A DNA stretch of 11,244 bases from assembly GCA_030611395.1 (NCBI GenBank), contig JAUWPX010000018.1, forward strand, positions 1-11,244, written 5' to 3'. The stretch comes from Bacteroidota bacterium (GTDB lineage: Bacteria > Bacteroidota > Bacteroidia > Bacteroidales > VadinHA17). Below the pieces are notes generated by a model. The model had not been told where the DNA came from. It was given only the letters and a program-made list of their open reading frames with translations, and made no database searches. Of this stretch, positions 1 through 7,379 are shown piece by piece. The stretch's first letter is position 1; each line of letters starts with the position of its first letter. Both the position numbers and the translations under genes were made by a program.

Positions 1-2636
1 ACATTCCCTTTCAGATCAAATATTTCAATATAAACCAGATAAATGCCAATCGGTGCTTTTTGGTCCATATTATCAAGACCATCCCATGAAACTAATCCTT
101 TAACAGATAACAGTTCATTTCTGATAAGGTGCCTGACAATCCTGCCTTTTGCATCAAATACATATATAGAAACAACATGTCCCGGGTCTTTAAAAGCAAA
201 ATGTATCTGAACAATGTCATCTACTCCGTCATTATCCGGCGAAAAAACTTCAGGTTCAAGCCATACTTCTTTTTCAGATTCATTATACTCAGAATACTGT
301 GAATTCAAATATCCCGGTGTGCCAAAACCGGCATTTTCTGCAGCAGAATGCCAGTTTGATTCCCGGTCAGTCGGGTTATCAAAATTTATTCTTTCCAGAG
401 AAATACCTTCAACTGAACTCAACAGCGGGAAGTGCATATCCTCATTATAAACAAATTCATCCAGCACCTGCTGCCTCTTGTCTGTAAGGATAACTTTCCC
501 TTCTTCGTTACTAAAAGAAGGCATATCGGATATCTGTAATAACGCCCCCGGATCGGTAAAAAAATATTGCTCCTGAAGCTTCGGAATATCAACTGTAACA
601 GCAAGATATTCAGACGAAAACAATAATGCAGGTTCTTCCGAAAACGGATATATGGATTTTAATTTATTTGTTATATTATCCCTTGTTGCCAGGTTAAGCA
701 ATTTCAGATCAATAATTTTCTCTGATCTGTTATATACCTCAACAAAATCAACTCCATCAAGTAACGGATTAAACAATATTTCATTAATTATTATATCAAG
801 GCTATCCGGATTTTCAGGCAATCCGAAACTTATCCTATTGAAATTATCTGAGGAATTTCCGGCGCAATCAAATAAACCACTGCTTAATTCCAAAGTATAA
901 ATGATTTTGGGCAGGAAAGGTTTGCTGAAAAAAAGAAGTACATCGGAATAATGAGGTGCCACTAACTGAACCGAATCAGGATTTCCGAAACCAAAATCTA
1001 CTAAATAATTCCCGTTTATCAATGCCGATATGCTATCGCACGACTCGGTAAAGAATACCATTAACCGGTTGTTTTCTTCAATTACAGCTTTCTTTATTCC
1101 TGGTGGAGTAAAATCCGGATTTTCTCCAAGAATCGAATTTGCTCTCGCGGGTGTGCCCCCCATATTATCTGCAGATGCTTTCCAATTTGCTATCCCACCA
1201 CATGGATTAGACGGGTCTATCTGCTCCAGCGACCATCCCCCTTCCGATTTATAATCATCCTTATACCACTTATCACTATATGTAACACTTGAAATAATAT
1301 GATTTTCTTTATTCTTCAGGATTAAAGTTTTTCCTGAATTTGTAAGAACAGGGAAACCGGCAATTCCCAAAACTTTCCCGAAAGGAGTCAAATACTCAAC
1401 GTTTTCTTCAGAACACAAAATAAGATAGCTGTCCGGCATTATGGTAACATCAGAGAGGGATTTTCCATTTGTGCCGGCAATAAACATCCAATTATTCAAA
1501 TTAGCCGGATAAGCTGAAACATTGTATAACTCAACATATTCCACTGATGGTAATTCAATTGCCGGGTCAGGATCGGCCATTATTTCATTTATCACAATAT
1601 CAAATGCTTTTGTAAAATACCAGACAAATGAATTAGAATAATCTTTTATAATATTCCCCGACAAATCAGCAATTCCGGTAATATTTATATTATATACAGT
1701 TTCTTCGGTAAAGGGACTCCCGAATTCCAGAATTACCTCTTTCGAAGAAACCGGAATAACACACTCAGGATATCCGATTCCATGATCAATCAGGTAGTTT
1801 ATTGTATCAAGTACTGAATCTATAATAACAGGCTCATTAAACCGGATATATAGCGCCTGTGATGAGTGAACAGATAATGAATCTATCTCCGGTGGAATAG
1901 TATCAATTATAAACCTGCCCTGTATAGAAATATCATCTATCCATAATTTCCTGTCCTGTGATGATGAATATTCATAATAAATTCCAAAATGCCTGCATGG
2001 CATTAACCATGAATCCATCGTTGATCCAATTGAAATTTGATTATTGAAGTTATCTGAAGTATCAATTTTTATCTCCCATAATCCTGATAGAGTTCTGGTT
2101 ACTTCAAAAATAATGATACCTGATGTACTAACATTTTCCTCGTAATTAAATCCTGTTTCAAGGAGAACCGAAGCATCTCCATCAACAATTTTCCACAGAC
2201 CTACGTGATCAGACGAGCCGGTATAATTTACACCCATAACCAGACCGTTTAAATCACCACCGGGATACATTTCTGTTGCATCTTTATCAGACATCAGGAA
2301 AAAGCTCCAGTTATTGGCACCTGATGGAGGATATTCATGCCTGACAACAAAGTTCCAGGTTACAAGTCCCGAATCGGGTTTAAGGTTATGGAGAGAATAG
2401 GAGATCCTGTCTTTTCCGCTTGATAGGTTATCGTATGCATGATGTAAAGAGAAATTTCCAAACAGCGGAGAACTCCCGGATATTTCCCATCGAAAATCTT
2501 CATTCTGAGTCCAACCGGTTAATAATGAGTCTTCAAAATTCAAAAAAACCTGTGAATTTACAGTCCCCTGTATAAAAAACAATAACAAACTAAAAAGAAT
2601 CCATCTATAATAAACCGGAATTCTGGCTAAAATCAT
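1..2636 (-). CDS. Large secreted lamin-tail-domain surface protein, 3' end beyond the left edge
   Basis: The reverse strand reads open without a stop from ATG at 2636 to base 1; 878 residues are visible. A TAA lies directly before the ATG in frame, so no earlier start is possible. Residues 1-28 are a signal peptide: a basic start, then a hydrophobic run WILFSLLLFFIQG, with likely cleavage near VNS|Q. Residues about 30-240 look like a beta-rich, lectin-like domain. Then follow two copies of the same module: an SbsA-type Ig-like domain starting near DTIPPEI (residue 245) or DFTPPGI (about 507), each followed by a lamin-tail domain beginning with INEI (349 and 617) and closing with a GTP(A/G) motif. 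From FSPDNDGVDD (about 798) a FlgD-like Ig domain begins, with SWDGLDN and PIGIYLVYIEIF. Such proteins are exported in Bacteroidota, often by type IX secretion; the sorting tail would lie off the window. Its ligand is unknown. Domain calls are confident, role is not. Confidence 0.88.
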   Translation of the reverse strand, partial: MILARIPVYYRWILFSLLLFFIQGTVNSQVFLNFEDSLLTGWTQNEDFRWEISGSSPLFGNFSLHHAYDNLSSGKDRISYSLHNLKPDSGLVTWNFVVRHEYPPSGANNWSFFLMSDKDATEMYPGGDLNGLVMGVNYTGSSDHVGLWKIVDGDASVLLETGFNYEENVSTSGIIIFEVTRTLSGLWEIKIDTSDNFNNQISIGSTMDSWLMPCRHFGIYYEYSSSQDRKLWIDDISIQGRFIIDTIPPEIDSLSVHSSQALYIRFNEPVIIDSVLDTINYLIDHGIGYPECVIPVSSKEVILEFGSPFTEETVYNINITGIADLSGNIIKDYSNSFVWYFTKAFDIVINEIMADPDPAIELPSVEYVELYNVSAYPANLNNWMFIAGTNGKSLSDVTIMPDSYLILCSEENVEYLTPFGKVLGIAGFPVLTNSGKTLILKNKENHIISSVTYSDKWYKDDYKSEGGWSLEQIDPSNPCGGIANWKASADNMGGTPARANSILGENPDFTPPGIKKAVIEENNRLMVFFTESCDSISALINGNYLVDFGFGNPDSVQLVAPHYSDVLLFFSKPFLPKIIYTLELSSGLFDCAGNSSDNFNRISFGLPENPDSLDIIINEILFNPLLDGVDFVEVYNRSEKIIDLKLLNLATRDNITNKLKSIYPFSEEPALLFSSEYLAVTVDIPKLQEQYFFTDPGALLQISDMPSFSNEEGKVILTDKRQQVLDEFVYNEDMHFPLLSSVEGISLERINFDNPTDRESNWHSAAENAGFGTPGYLNSQYSEYNESEKEVWLEPEVFSPDNDGVDDIVQIHFAFKDPGHVVSIYVFDAKGRIVRHLIRNELLSVKGLVSWDGLDNMDQKAPIGIYLVYIEIFDLKGN

Positions 2637-2703
2637 TTATTTTTAAGGCTTCGTTGGTTAACTATTTAAAGATAGTAATTTTTTTAAAAAAATAAAACTT
2701 ATT
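2637..2703. promoter_or_regulatory. Divergent intergenic region, weak candidate promoter boxes
   Basis: This 67-bp AT-rich spacer separates the divergent starts of the secreted-protein gene and asd, so it should hold promoters for both. On the minus strand TATCTTTA (2667-2674) is one base off the Bacteroidota -7 box TAnnTTTG. On the plus strand TAATTTTT (2676-2683) is also one base off. Neither has a clear TTTG at the -33 position, and neither gene has a Shine-Dalgarno. The assignment is weak. Confidence 0.3.
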
Positions 2704-3690
2704 ATGAAAGTATGTATTATAGGAGCAACGGGACTTGTTGGCAGGACAATGATAAAGCTATTAGAGGAAAGAAAAATTCCTGTTAATCAACTGATCCCGG
2801 CAGCTTCTGAAAGATCTGCAGGAAAAACCATTACTTTTCGTAATAACGAAATTAAGGTAGCGGGCATTAGTGAGGGACTGGCTGCCAAACCAGATCTTGT
2901 TTTATTTTCTGCCGGTGGAAAAATTTCCAAAAAATTTGCTCCGGCTTTTGCACAATACGGTAAGGTTATCGATAATTCTTCAGCATGGAGGATGGATCCT
3001 GAAATAAAGCTGATTGTTCCGGAAGTAAATGCCGGAGTTTTAAATAATAACGACAGGATAATTGCTAATCCTAATTGTTCGACCATCCAACTGGTTATGG
3101 TTCTTGCACCATTGCATAAAAAATATTTCATAAACAGGATTGTTATATCAACTTATCAGTCGGTAAGCGGAAGCGGTGCCACAGCTATTAATCAAATGGA
3201 AAGCGAAAGGAAAAATATTACACCAAATATGTTTTATCCGCACCCTATTGATCTGAATTGTCTTCCTCACTGCGGAAATTTCACAGACACCGGTTATACA
3301 ACAGAAGAGGTAAAACTTATAGATGAAACCCGGAAGATCCTGAACGATCAGGCTTTGAATATCACAGCAACCGCGGTACGTATCCCTGTACTGGGGGGAC
3401 ATTCGGAATCGGTAAATATAGAATTTTCTAAAAACTTTGAATTACATGACATAATAAATCTCCTGAATAATTCGGCCGGGATAAAAGTGACCGATGATCC
3501 TAAAAACAATATTTATCCAATGCCTGTAAATTCAGCAAACAGGGATGAGGTTTTTGTTGGCAGGATCAGAAGAGACCAGTCGCGAAAGAATTGTCTGAAT
3601 CTTTGGATCGTTTCGGATAATATCAGAAAAGGAGCTGCAACCAATGCAGTACAGATTGCTGAATATATGCTGAGTCAAAGCTTGATTTAA
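2704..3690 (+). CDS. asd: Aspartate-semialdehyde dehydrogenase
   Basis: Catalyses NADPH-dependent reduction of L-aspartyl-4-phosphate to aspartate semialdehyde, the branch point to lysine/diaminopimelate, threonine and methionine; cytoplasmic. The 328-residue protein has the usual family length. Residues 4-14 form the Rossmann nucleotide-binding loop (IIGATGLVGR). The catalytic cysteine is Cys125 in NPNCSTIQ. Gln152 in STYQSVSGSG, Arg226 in VRIPVLGGHS and the general base His233 match the other conserved active-site residues. The start is the only ATG near the N-terminal Rossmann strand, and no Shine-Dalgarno is seen. It stands alone, divergent from the secreted-protein gene and convergent with hflX, whose coding end overlaps its own by 4 bases; no terminator hairpin is visible between them. 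Nothing looks truncated. Confidence 0.96.
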   Translation: MKVCIIGATGLVGRTMIKLLEERKIPVNQLIPAASERSAGKTITFRNNEIKVAGISEGLAAKPDLVLFSAGGKISKKFAPAFAQYGKVIDNSSAWRMDPEIKLIVPEVNAGVLNNNDRIIANPNCSTIQLVMVLAPLHKKYFINRIVISTYQSVSGSGATAINQMESERKNITPNMFYPHPIDLNCLPHCGNFTDTGYTTEEVKLIDETRKILNDQALNITATAVRIPVLGGHSESVNIEFSKNFELHDIINLLNNSAGIKVTDDPKNNIYPMPVNSANRDEVFVGRIRRDQSRKNCLNLWIVSDNIRKGAATNAVQIAEYMLSQSLI

Positions 3691-4880
3691 TATAAAAAAT
3701 CATTATACGGATATCGTTTTCTATGTATTTCTTTCACCATTTTATAAAGAACTTCCTTAAGCTCAGGGATATTTGTTTTTTTCACAGCAGAAATAAATAC
3801 GCAGGAAGCATTTTTTCTTGCCATCCATGTTCTTTTCAGTTCATCAAGTGTCAGATTTTCTTTTGTTGAAGGAGTAAGATCATCTTCATCTTTTTGAATA
3901 AATGAATACGCATCAATCTTATTAAAAACGACAATTGAAGATTTGCCATGAATTTTCAAATCATTCAATGTTTGATTCACTACAATAACCTGTTCCTCAA
4001 AATTGGGATGAGAAATATCCACCAGATGAATCAGGATATCTGCTTCACGCACCTCATCTAAAGTTGATTTGAACGATTCAACCAGATGGTGAGGCAATTT
4101 ACGTATAAATCCAACTGTATCAGCCAGAAGGAAAGGCAAGTTTCCAATAGTAATTTTCCTTACGGTAGTATCCAGGGTTGCAAACAATTTATTTTCAGCA
4201 AACAGTTCCGATTTACAAAGGAGATTCATCAATGTTGATTTTCCTGAATTCGTATATCCCACCAAAACAACTCTAACCAGCTTATCCCTGTTCTTTCGCT
4301 GAGTTGCCATTTGTTTATCAATTTTTTTCAGTTGCTTTTCCAGTCGTGATATTTTATCCCGTATAATTCTTCTATCGGTTTCAATCTCAGTTTCTCCCGG
4401 TCCACGCAGACCAATTCCTCCTTTTTGCCTTTCAAGATGAGTCCACAATCCGGTAAGACGTGGTAAAAGATATTGATATTGTGCAAGTTCTACCTGTGTT
4501 TTGGCATATGCTGTTTTCGCCCTTGTTGCAAAAATATCCAGTATTAGATTTGTGCGGTCGAGCACACGGCATTTTAGGTCACGTTCAATGTTCCTTACCT
4601 GACCTGGGGAGAGATCATCATCAAATATAGCTATATCTACCTCATTATCTTTAACGTACATTACAAGTTCTGCCAGCTTGCCTGAGCCAATAAAAGTCTT
4701 TGAATTAGGCTTATCCAGTTTTTGAGTAAATCTGCCAACTGGTTCTGCGCCTGCAGTACTTACCAGCAATTCAAGTTCTGTAAGGTAATCATCAACTTCA
4801 GATTCACTCTGATCCTGTTTTATTACTCCTACCAGTACTGCCTTTTCTGCTTCTTCCTTTGTTATAATCAATTTTCCCAT
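3687..4880 (-). CDS. hflX: Ribosome-associated GTPase HflX
   Basis: HflX binds the 50S/70S ribosome and uses GTP hydrolysis in rescue or dissociation of stalled or stress-inactivated ribosomes. From the ATG at 4880 the protein has 397 residues. Numbering from a possible TTG two codons upstream, the N-terminal HflX domain covers about 18-200, with the signature GGIGLRGPGE (156-165) and a Lys/Arg-rich coiled coil after it (about 176-203). The G domain shows G1 GYTNSGKST (210-218), G3 DTVGF (256-260), G4 NKID (322-325) and G5 SAVK (366-369), followed by the C-terminal tail. Start choice: ATG at 4880 is conventional; TTG at 4886 is better spaced (5 bases) from an AAAGGA, so a two-residue longer form is possible. 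It follows the lipoprotein gene on the same strand after a 126-bp repeat-bearing gap, and converges on asd. Confidence 0.95.
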   Translation of the reverse strand: MGKLIITKEEAEKAVLVGVIKQDQSESEVDDYLTELELLVSTAGAEPVGRFTQKLDKPNSKTFIGSGKLAELVMYVKDNEVDIAIFDDDLSPGQVRNIERDLKCRVLDRTNLILDIFATRAKTAYAKTQVELAQYQYLLPRLTGLWTHLERQKGGIGLRGPGETEIETDRRIIRDKISRLEKQLKKIDKQMATQRKNRDKLVRVVLVGYTNSGKSTLMNLLCKSELFAENKLFATLDTTVRKITIGNLPFLLADTVGFIRKLPHHLVESFKSTLDEVREADILIHLVDISHPNFEEQVIVVNQTLNDLKIHGKSSIVVFNKIDAYSFIQKDEDDLTPSTKENLTLDELKRTWMARKNASCVFISAVKKTNIPELKEVLYKMVKEIHRKRYPYNDFLY

Positions 4881-4928
4881 TCGCAAAAAAATCCTTTCCC
4901 TGTATTTATGGGTAATATTACTATTTCT

Positions 4929-4955
4929 ATCCCGATACGCTATCGCTATCGGGAT
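4929..4955. repeat. Perfect inverted repeat upstream of hflX
   Basis: ATCCCGATA (4929-4937) and TATCGGGAT (4947-4955) are a perfect 9-bp inverted repeat around a 9-base loop that itself contains GCTATCGC. No T-tract follows on either strand, so it is not a standard intrinsic terminator. It lies between the lipoprotein gene stop and the hflX start and looks like a dispersed palindromic element; only the palindrome is seen directly. Confidence 0.6.
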
Positions 4956-4967
4956 TAATTCGACTTA

Positions 4968-4999
4968 CAAGTTTCAGTTCACTACGTTCCCAAAACTTG
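4968..4999. repeat. Second inverted repeat in the lipoprotein-hflX gap
   Basis: CAAGTTT (4968-4974) and AAACTTG (4993-4999) form a perfect 7-bp inverted repeat with an 18-base loop, 12 bases beyond the preceding palindrome and 7 bases before the stop codon of the lipoprotein gene. The right arm lies in a 17-base string (4994-5010) that recurs with two mismatches just before the tRNA gene at 7288-7304. Confidence 0.4.
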
Positions 5000-5006
5000 A
5001 GTCTCA

Positions 5007-6176
5007 TTAATATATATACCGTCTGTTTCTTCGCAGGATATCTCTAATAGCCAATTTCAGGGTTTCGCTGCATTGCATTATCATTGAAACATCATCGGGG
5101 AAAGGCACCGAATCTATTCCGATCAGTTTCCTGGTATCTGACGAGAGAGCTCCCAGGTCACCAATAGCTCTTGCTGAGAGATGCTCAAAATATGTTTCTG
5201 CACCAATAGGATCTTTCTTAAGAAGTTTTTCGGGGTTAGTCTGAATAATCTCCACATCTCCTGCAATATTTACACTTTTTTGCTGGATCGTTTCAATAAC
5301 TGTACATTGAAGAGTTTTATATTTAGTAATTTTTATATCATTCCCTGCAGTATCTTTCATAACATTTCCATTTGGATCAAGTGCATAATCAAAACCATCT
5401 TCAACCTTCTTTTTTTCAAGAATATCTTTTTCTTTTATTGACTCAGGGGAAACATTTATAATCTTTAAACTTATATATACCAGAAAATCATAATTAATAT
5501 CATCATTCAAGTGACGTATATGGTATTCAACCCATTCACTATTAAGTGCGGCATGATTAATTGCAAGAAGGTCTTTCTTAAACTCTTCACTAAGTTTCAG
5601 ATGTGTTTTGTTTTCAATTGTTACCAGCACCCTGCTCATTCCCAAATAATGTGATTCATTTAGCAATTGATCAATATTTTGATAATCACCCCAGTATTCT
5701 TTTACTTTTCTAAAATCGTAATATGCTTCACGGTAGCTTTCTTTATTGTTATTTCCCATTAATTTCTGACCGTGGGCAAAGAAAAATTCAGCTGCTTTGT
5801 GCTTTGCCTCAACAATCTCTCTATCGTAGTCAAAATATTCATAATCGATTGTTCTGCGTGGAGTTCTTAACGGAAGAACTGTCCTTACAAGCGTCTGCCT
5901 GTTTTTTAGTCGAAGATAATGGTTAAGAATTTTATCCCATGTATTCGGATTACTTTCCAATTTAAGATATTTTACCCTGCTCAGATCTTGTTCATTAGCA
6001 ATATTATATGCTTTATCCAGGATTAGAATTTCATCTTTATCGTCCTGTTTCTTCATTAATTTCTTTACAGATTTTTCAATAGCAGCATCATAATTACCTT
6101 TTTGCAATTGTTTTTTTGAAGAAACACAAGAGTTTAATACAAAGATAATTGCCAGGAGATACGTGATTTTTTTCAT
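5007..6176 (-). CDS. Uncharacterised lipoprotein
   Basis: I do not recognise a named family for this 389-residue protein. Residues 1-16 are a lipoprotein signal peptide (MKK, then hydrophobic TYLLAIIFVL), and LNSC puts the lipidated cysteine at position 17, so the mature protein should be membrane-anchored on the periplasmic side or at the outer membrane. Residues 20-60 (KKQLQKGNYDAAIEKSVKKL) read like a TPR-type helical hairpin, and the segment to about 200 stays helical with many charged residues. The C-terminal half mixes strands and helices and has no cysteine or metal motif pattern that I can identify. The ATG at 6176 is the first codon of the signal peptide; there is no Shine-Dalgarno. 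A TAnnTTTG promoter box lies about 65 bases upstream, beyond the tonB terminator, so transcription probably begins here and may continue into hflX. Function cannot be assigned. Confidence 0.85.
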   Translation of the reverse strand: MKKITYLLAIIFVLNSCVSSKKQLQKGNYDAAIEKSVKKLMKKQDDKDEILILDKAYNIANEQDLSRVKYLKLESNPNTWDKILNHYLRLKNRQTLVRTVLPLRTPRRTIDYEYFDYDREIVEAKHKAAEFFFAHGQKLMGNNNKESYREAYYDFRKVKEYWGDYQNIDQLLNESHYLGMSRVLVTIENKTHLKLSEEFKKDLLAINHAALNSEWVEYHIRHLNDDINYDFLVYISLKIINVSPESIKEKDILEKKKVEDGFDYALDPNGNVMKDTAGNDIKITKYKTLQCTVIETIQQKSVNIAGDVEIIQTNPEKLLKKDPIGAETYFEHLSARAIGDLGALSSDTRKLIGIDSVPFPDDVSMIMQCSETLKLAIRDILRRNRRYIY

Positions 6177-6239
6177 TTCTTATCAGTGTTAATATTTCGT
6201 TTGTGTCAATAAAGTAAGGAAACTGAATGTTTTATTACA

Positions 6240-6247
6240 CAAATATA
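6240..6247 (-). promoter_or_regulatory. Bacteroidota-type -7 box for the lipoprotein gene
   Basis: On the minus strand this reads TATATTTG, an exact match to TAnnTTTG. It lies between the tonB terminator and the lipoprotein start at 6176, giving a leader of roughly 55-60 bases. A clear TTTG at -33 is missing; that position falls in the A/T run of the terminator. The location after a terminator supports the call. Confidence 0.5.
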
Positions 6248-6260
6248 TAAATAAGTCCAT

Positions 6261-6293
6261 AAAAAAAAACCCTGATTAACAGATCAGGGTTTT
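6261..6293 (-). terminator. Intrinsic terminator after tonB
   Basis: The stem ACCCTGAT (6269-6276) pairs with ATCAGGGT (6283-6290) around a 6-base loop, extended by A/T pairs to 11 bp. On the minus strand the hairpin leads into nine consecutive T residues, the standard rho-independent form. It starts 22 bases past the tonB stop and isolates tonB from the lipoprotein gene. On the plus strand only four T residues follow, so minus is the main direction. Confidence 0.88.
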
Positions 6294-6314
6294 AAAATAT
6301 TCTAATTTAGACAA

Positions 6315-7001
6315 TTACTGCAGTACAAATTTGATTGGGAAGGTAAATGCCACTCGCACAGGTTTCCCTCTTTGTTTTCCAGCGGTCCATTTCGGAGAAG
6401 TTTTCACTACCCTGATAGCTTCTTTATCAAGAGCAGGATCGACACCCCTCATAATCGTAACTTTATTAACCAGACCTGTAGGTTCAACTACAAACTGGAC
6501 ATATACTGTGCCGCTTATCCCGTTTTCAGCTGCTATTTCAGGATATTGAAGGTTTTTTATAACCCAGTTCCTAAAACCAAGAAGACCTTGCCCTTTGAAG
6601 CTTGGCATATCCTCAACGATATAAAAAATTTCAGCTTCTTCTTGTTCTTCATCAGACACATCGAAATCAAGTATTTGAACTTCATCATCCTGGTCGGATT
6701 CCAGATCATCAAGTATCAGTTCATTTTCAATCATAACATCATTTTCAACAATATTCAACACCTCCGTTACTTTAGGTGGCTTAGGCAGAGTCTTAGGTTC
6801 AGGTTTTTCCTGACGTGTTATAGGAATAATCTCCTCATCAATTACATCTCCCTCTCCTATATCAAATTGGTTTTTACTCAATCCGGAGCTTGTCCATTCA
6901 AAACCAATTAAAATCAGTGAAAGGGTGATTACCATTCCCAATTGGAAAAAGACCCCTTTTCTTTTCTCAAGATTAACTTTGTCATTTTTTTTAAGTTCCA
7001 T
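6315..7001 (-). CDS. tonB: TonB-family energy transducer
   Basis: TonB spans the periplasm and passes energy from the inner-membrane ExbB/ExbD motor to outer-membrane TonB-dependent receptors. In this 228-residue protein a basic cytoplasmic start (1-16) leads to one membrane helix at about 17-34 (FFQLGMVITLSLILIGFEW). A short proline/lysine stretch (PEPKTLPKPPK, 67-77) and an unusually acidic spacer (about 86-130) follow. Residues 140-228 are the TonB C-terminal domain, with LQYPEIAAENGISGTVYVQF, the VDPALDKEAIRVV helix and a final FPIKFVL strand. The VEDMPSF box before the domain is common in Bacteroidota TonB proteins. The start is ATG at 7001, just ahead of the membrane helix; no Shine-Dalgarno. 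It appears monocistronic, with its own terminator; a possible promoter upstream is poorly matched. No exbB/exbD is present nearby, so its partner receptor cannot be named. Confidence 0.92.
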   Translation of the reverse strand: MELKKNDKVNLEKRKGVFFQLGMVITLSLILIGFEWTSSGLSKNQFDIGEGDVIDEEIIPITRQEKPEPKTLPKPPKVTEVLNIVENDVMIENELILDDLESDQDDEVQILDFDVSDEEQEEAEIFYIVEDMPSFKGQGLLGFRNWVIKNLQYPEIAAENGISGTVYVQFVVEPTGLVNKVTIMRGVDPALDKEAIRVVKTSPKWTAGKQRGKPVRVAFTFPIKFVLQ

Positions 7002-7236
7002 CGTTATTGATTTTTTTTTAAGGCTTTAAATTTAAGGATTTATCCTAATAAAATCAAAAAGTATTTAAAAAAAGATCGTAAATGTTAATTTTTCTTTCTT
7101 TAATCTGATTTACAGCAATAAACTTTCATATAAATACAGCACAATAATCACGCCAAACTAACTGTCAAATATGCTGTTTTTCTTGCCTTTAATGATATTC
7201 ATGACAGGTAGCAGGGTATTATTTATAGAATTTTTT

Positions 7237-7244
7237 TATTTTTG
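7237..7244 (+). promoter_or_regulatory. Bacteroidota-type -7 box for tRNA-Ala
   Basis: TATTTTTG is an exact TAnnTTTG match, 61 bases before the mature tRNA 5' end. Transcription would start near 7251, so the leader would begin with the hairpin at 7250-7286. No TTTG is visible at -33, which lowers confidence. Confidence 0.5.
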
Positions 7245-7249
7245 CTCCT

Positions 7250-7286
7250 CGAAAATCATACGAAATTGAAAATTTCCTGATTTTCG
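7250..7286 (+). repeat. Inverted repeat in the predicted tRNA leader
   Basis: CGAAAATCA (7250-7258) and TGATTTTCG (7278-7286) are a perfect 9-bp inverted repeat with a 19-base loop. A competing smaller hairpin, GAAAAT/ATTTTC (7268-7273 with 7280-7285), uses the same right arm. It would fold at the 5' end of the precursor tRNA, ending 19 bases before the mature tRNA. It could be a processing or stability element, or a remnant of a dispersed repeat. Confidence 0.45.
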
Positions 7287-7305
7287 GAACTTGAGCCTTA
7301 TTAAA

Positions 7306-7379
7306 GGGGCATTAGCTCAGTTGGCTAGAGCGTTTGACTGGCAGTCAAGAGGTCATCGGTTCGATTCCGATATGCTCCA
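7306..7379 (+). tRNA. tRNA-Ala (anticodon GGC)
   Basis: All arms fold. The acceptor is GGGGCAT (7306-7312) with ATGCTCC (7372-7378), including the G3-U70 wobble that is the alanine identity element, and discriminator A at 7379. The D stem is GCTC/GAGC (7315-7318, 7328-7331). The anticodon stem is 7333-7337 with 7345-7349; the loop CTGGCAG places anticodon GGC at 7340-7342, reading GCC and GCU. The T stem ATCGG/CCGAT (7355-7359, 7367-7371) encloses TTCGATT. After A73 the genome reads CCT, so the CCA end is not encoded and must be added after transcription. A multi-hairpin element begins at the last two bases. Confidence 0.96.

Larger units (their letters stand above)
7002..7305. other. Non-coding spacer between tonB and tRNA-Ala
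   Basis: This 304-base AT-rich stretch between divergent units contains no convincing gene. The left part should hold the tonB promoter: on the minus strand an imperfect TACTTTTTG lies near 7054-7062, one base longer than the consensus. The right part holds the tRNA promoter box and the hairpin listed separately. A 32-codon hydrophobic plus-strand frame starting at 7171 crosses the promoter box and is probably chance. Confidence 0.6.

Noticed and set aside
214..1254. Several plus-strand open frames of 62-82 codons at the left end.
   Set aside because: The minus strand carries one continuous 878-codon frame with signal peptide and recognisable domains through this stretch.
6372..6911. A 179-codon plus-strand open frame opposite tonB.
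   Set aside because: It is antisense to tonB, with a Phe/Asn/Tyr-rich translation typical of reverse-strand AT-rich coding sequence.
7171..7269. A 32-codon hydrophobic plus-strand frame.
   Set aside because: It crosses the tRNA promoter box and has neither a Shine-Dalgarno nor a homologue that I can recognise.
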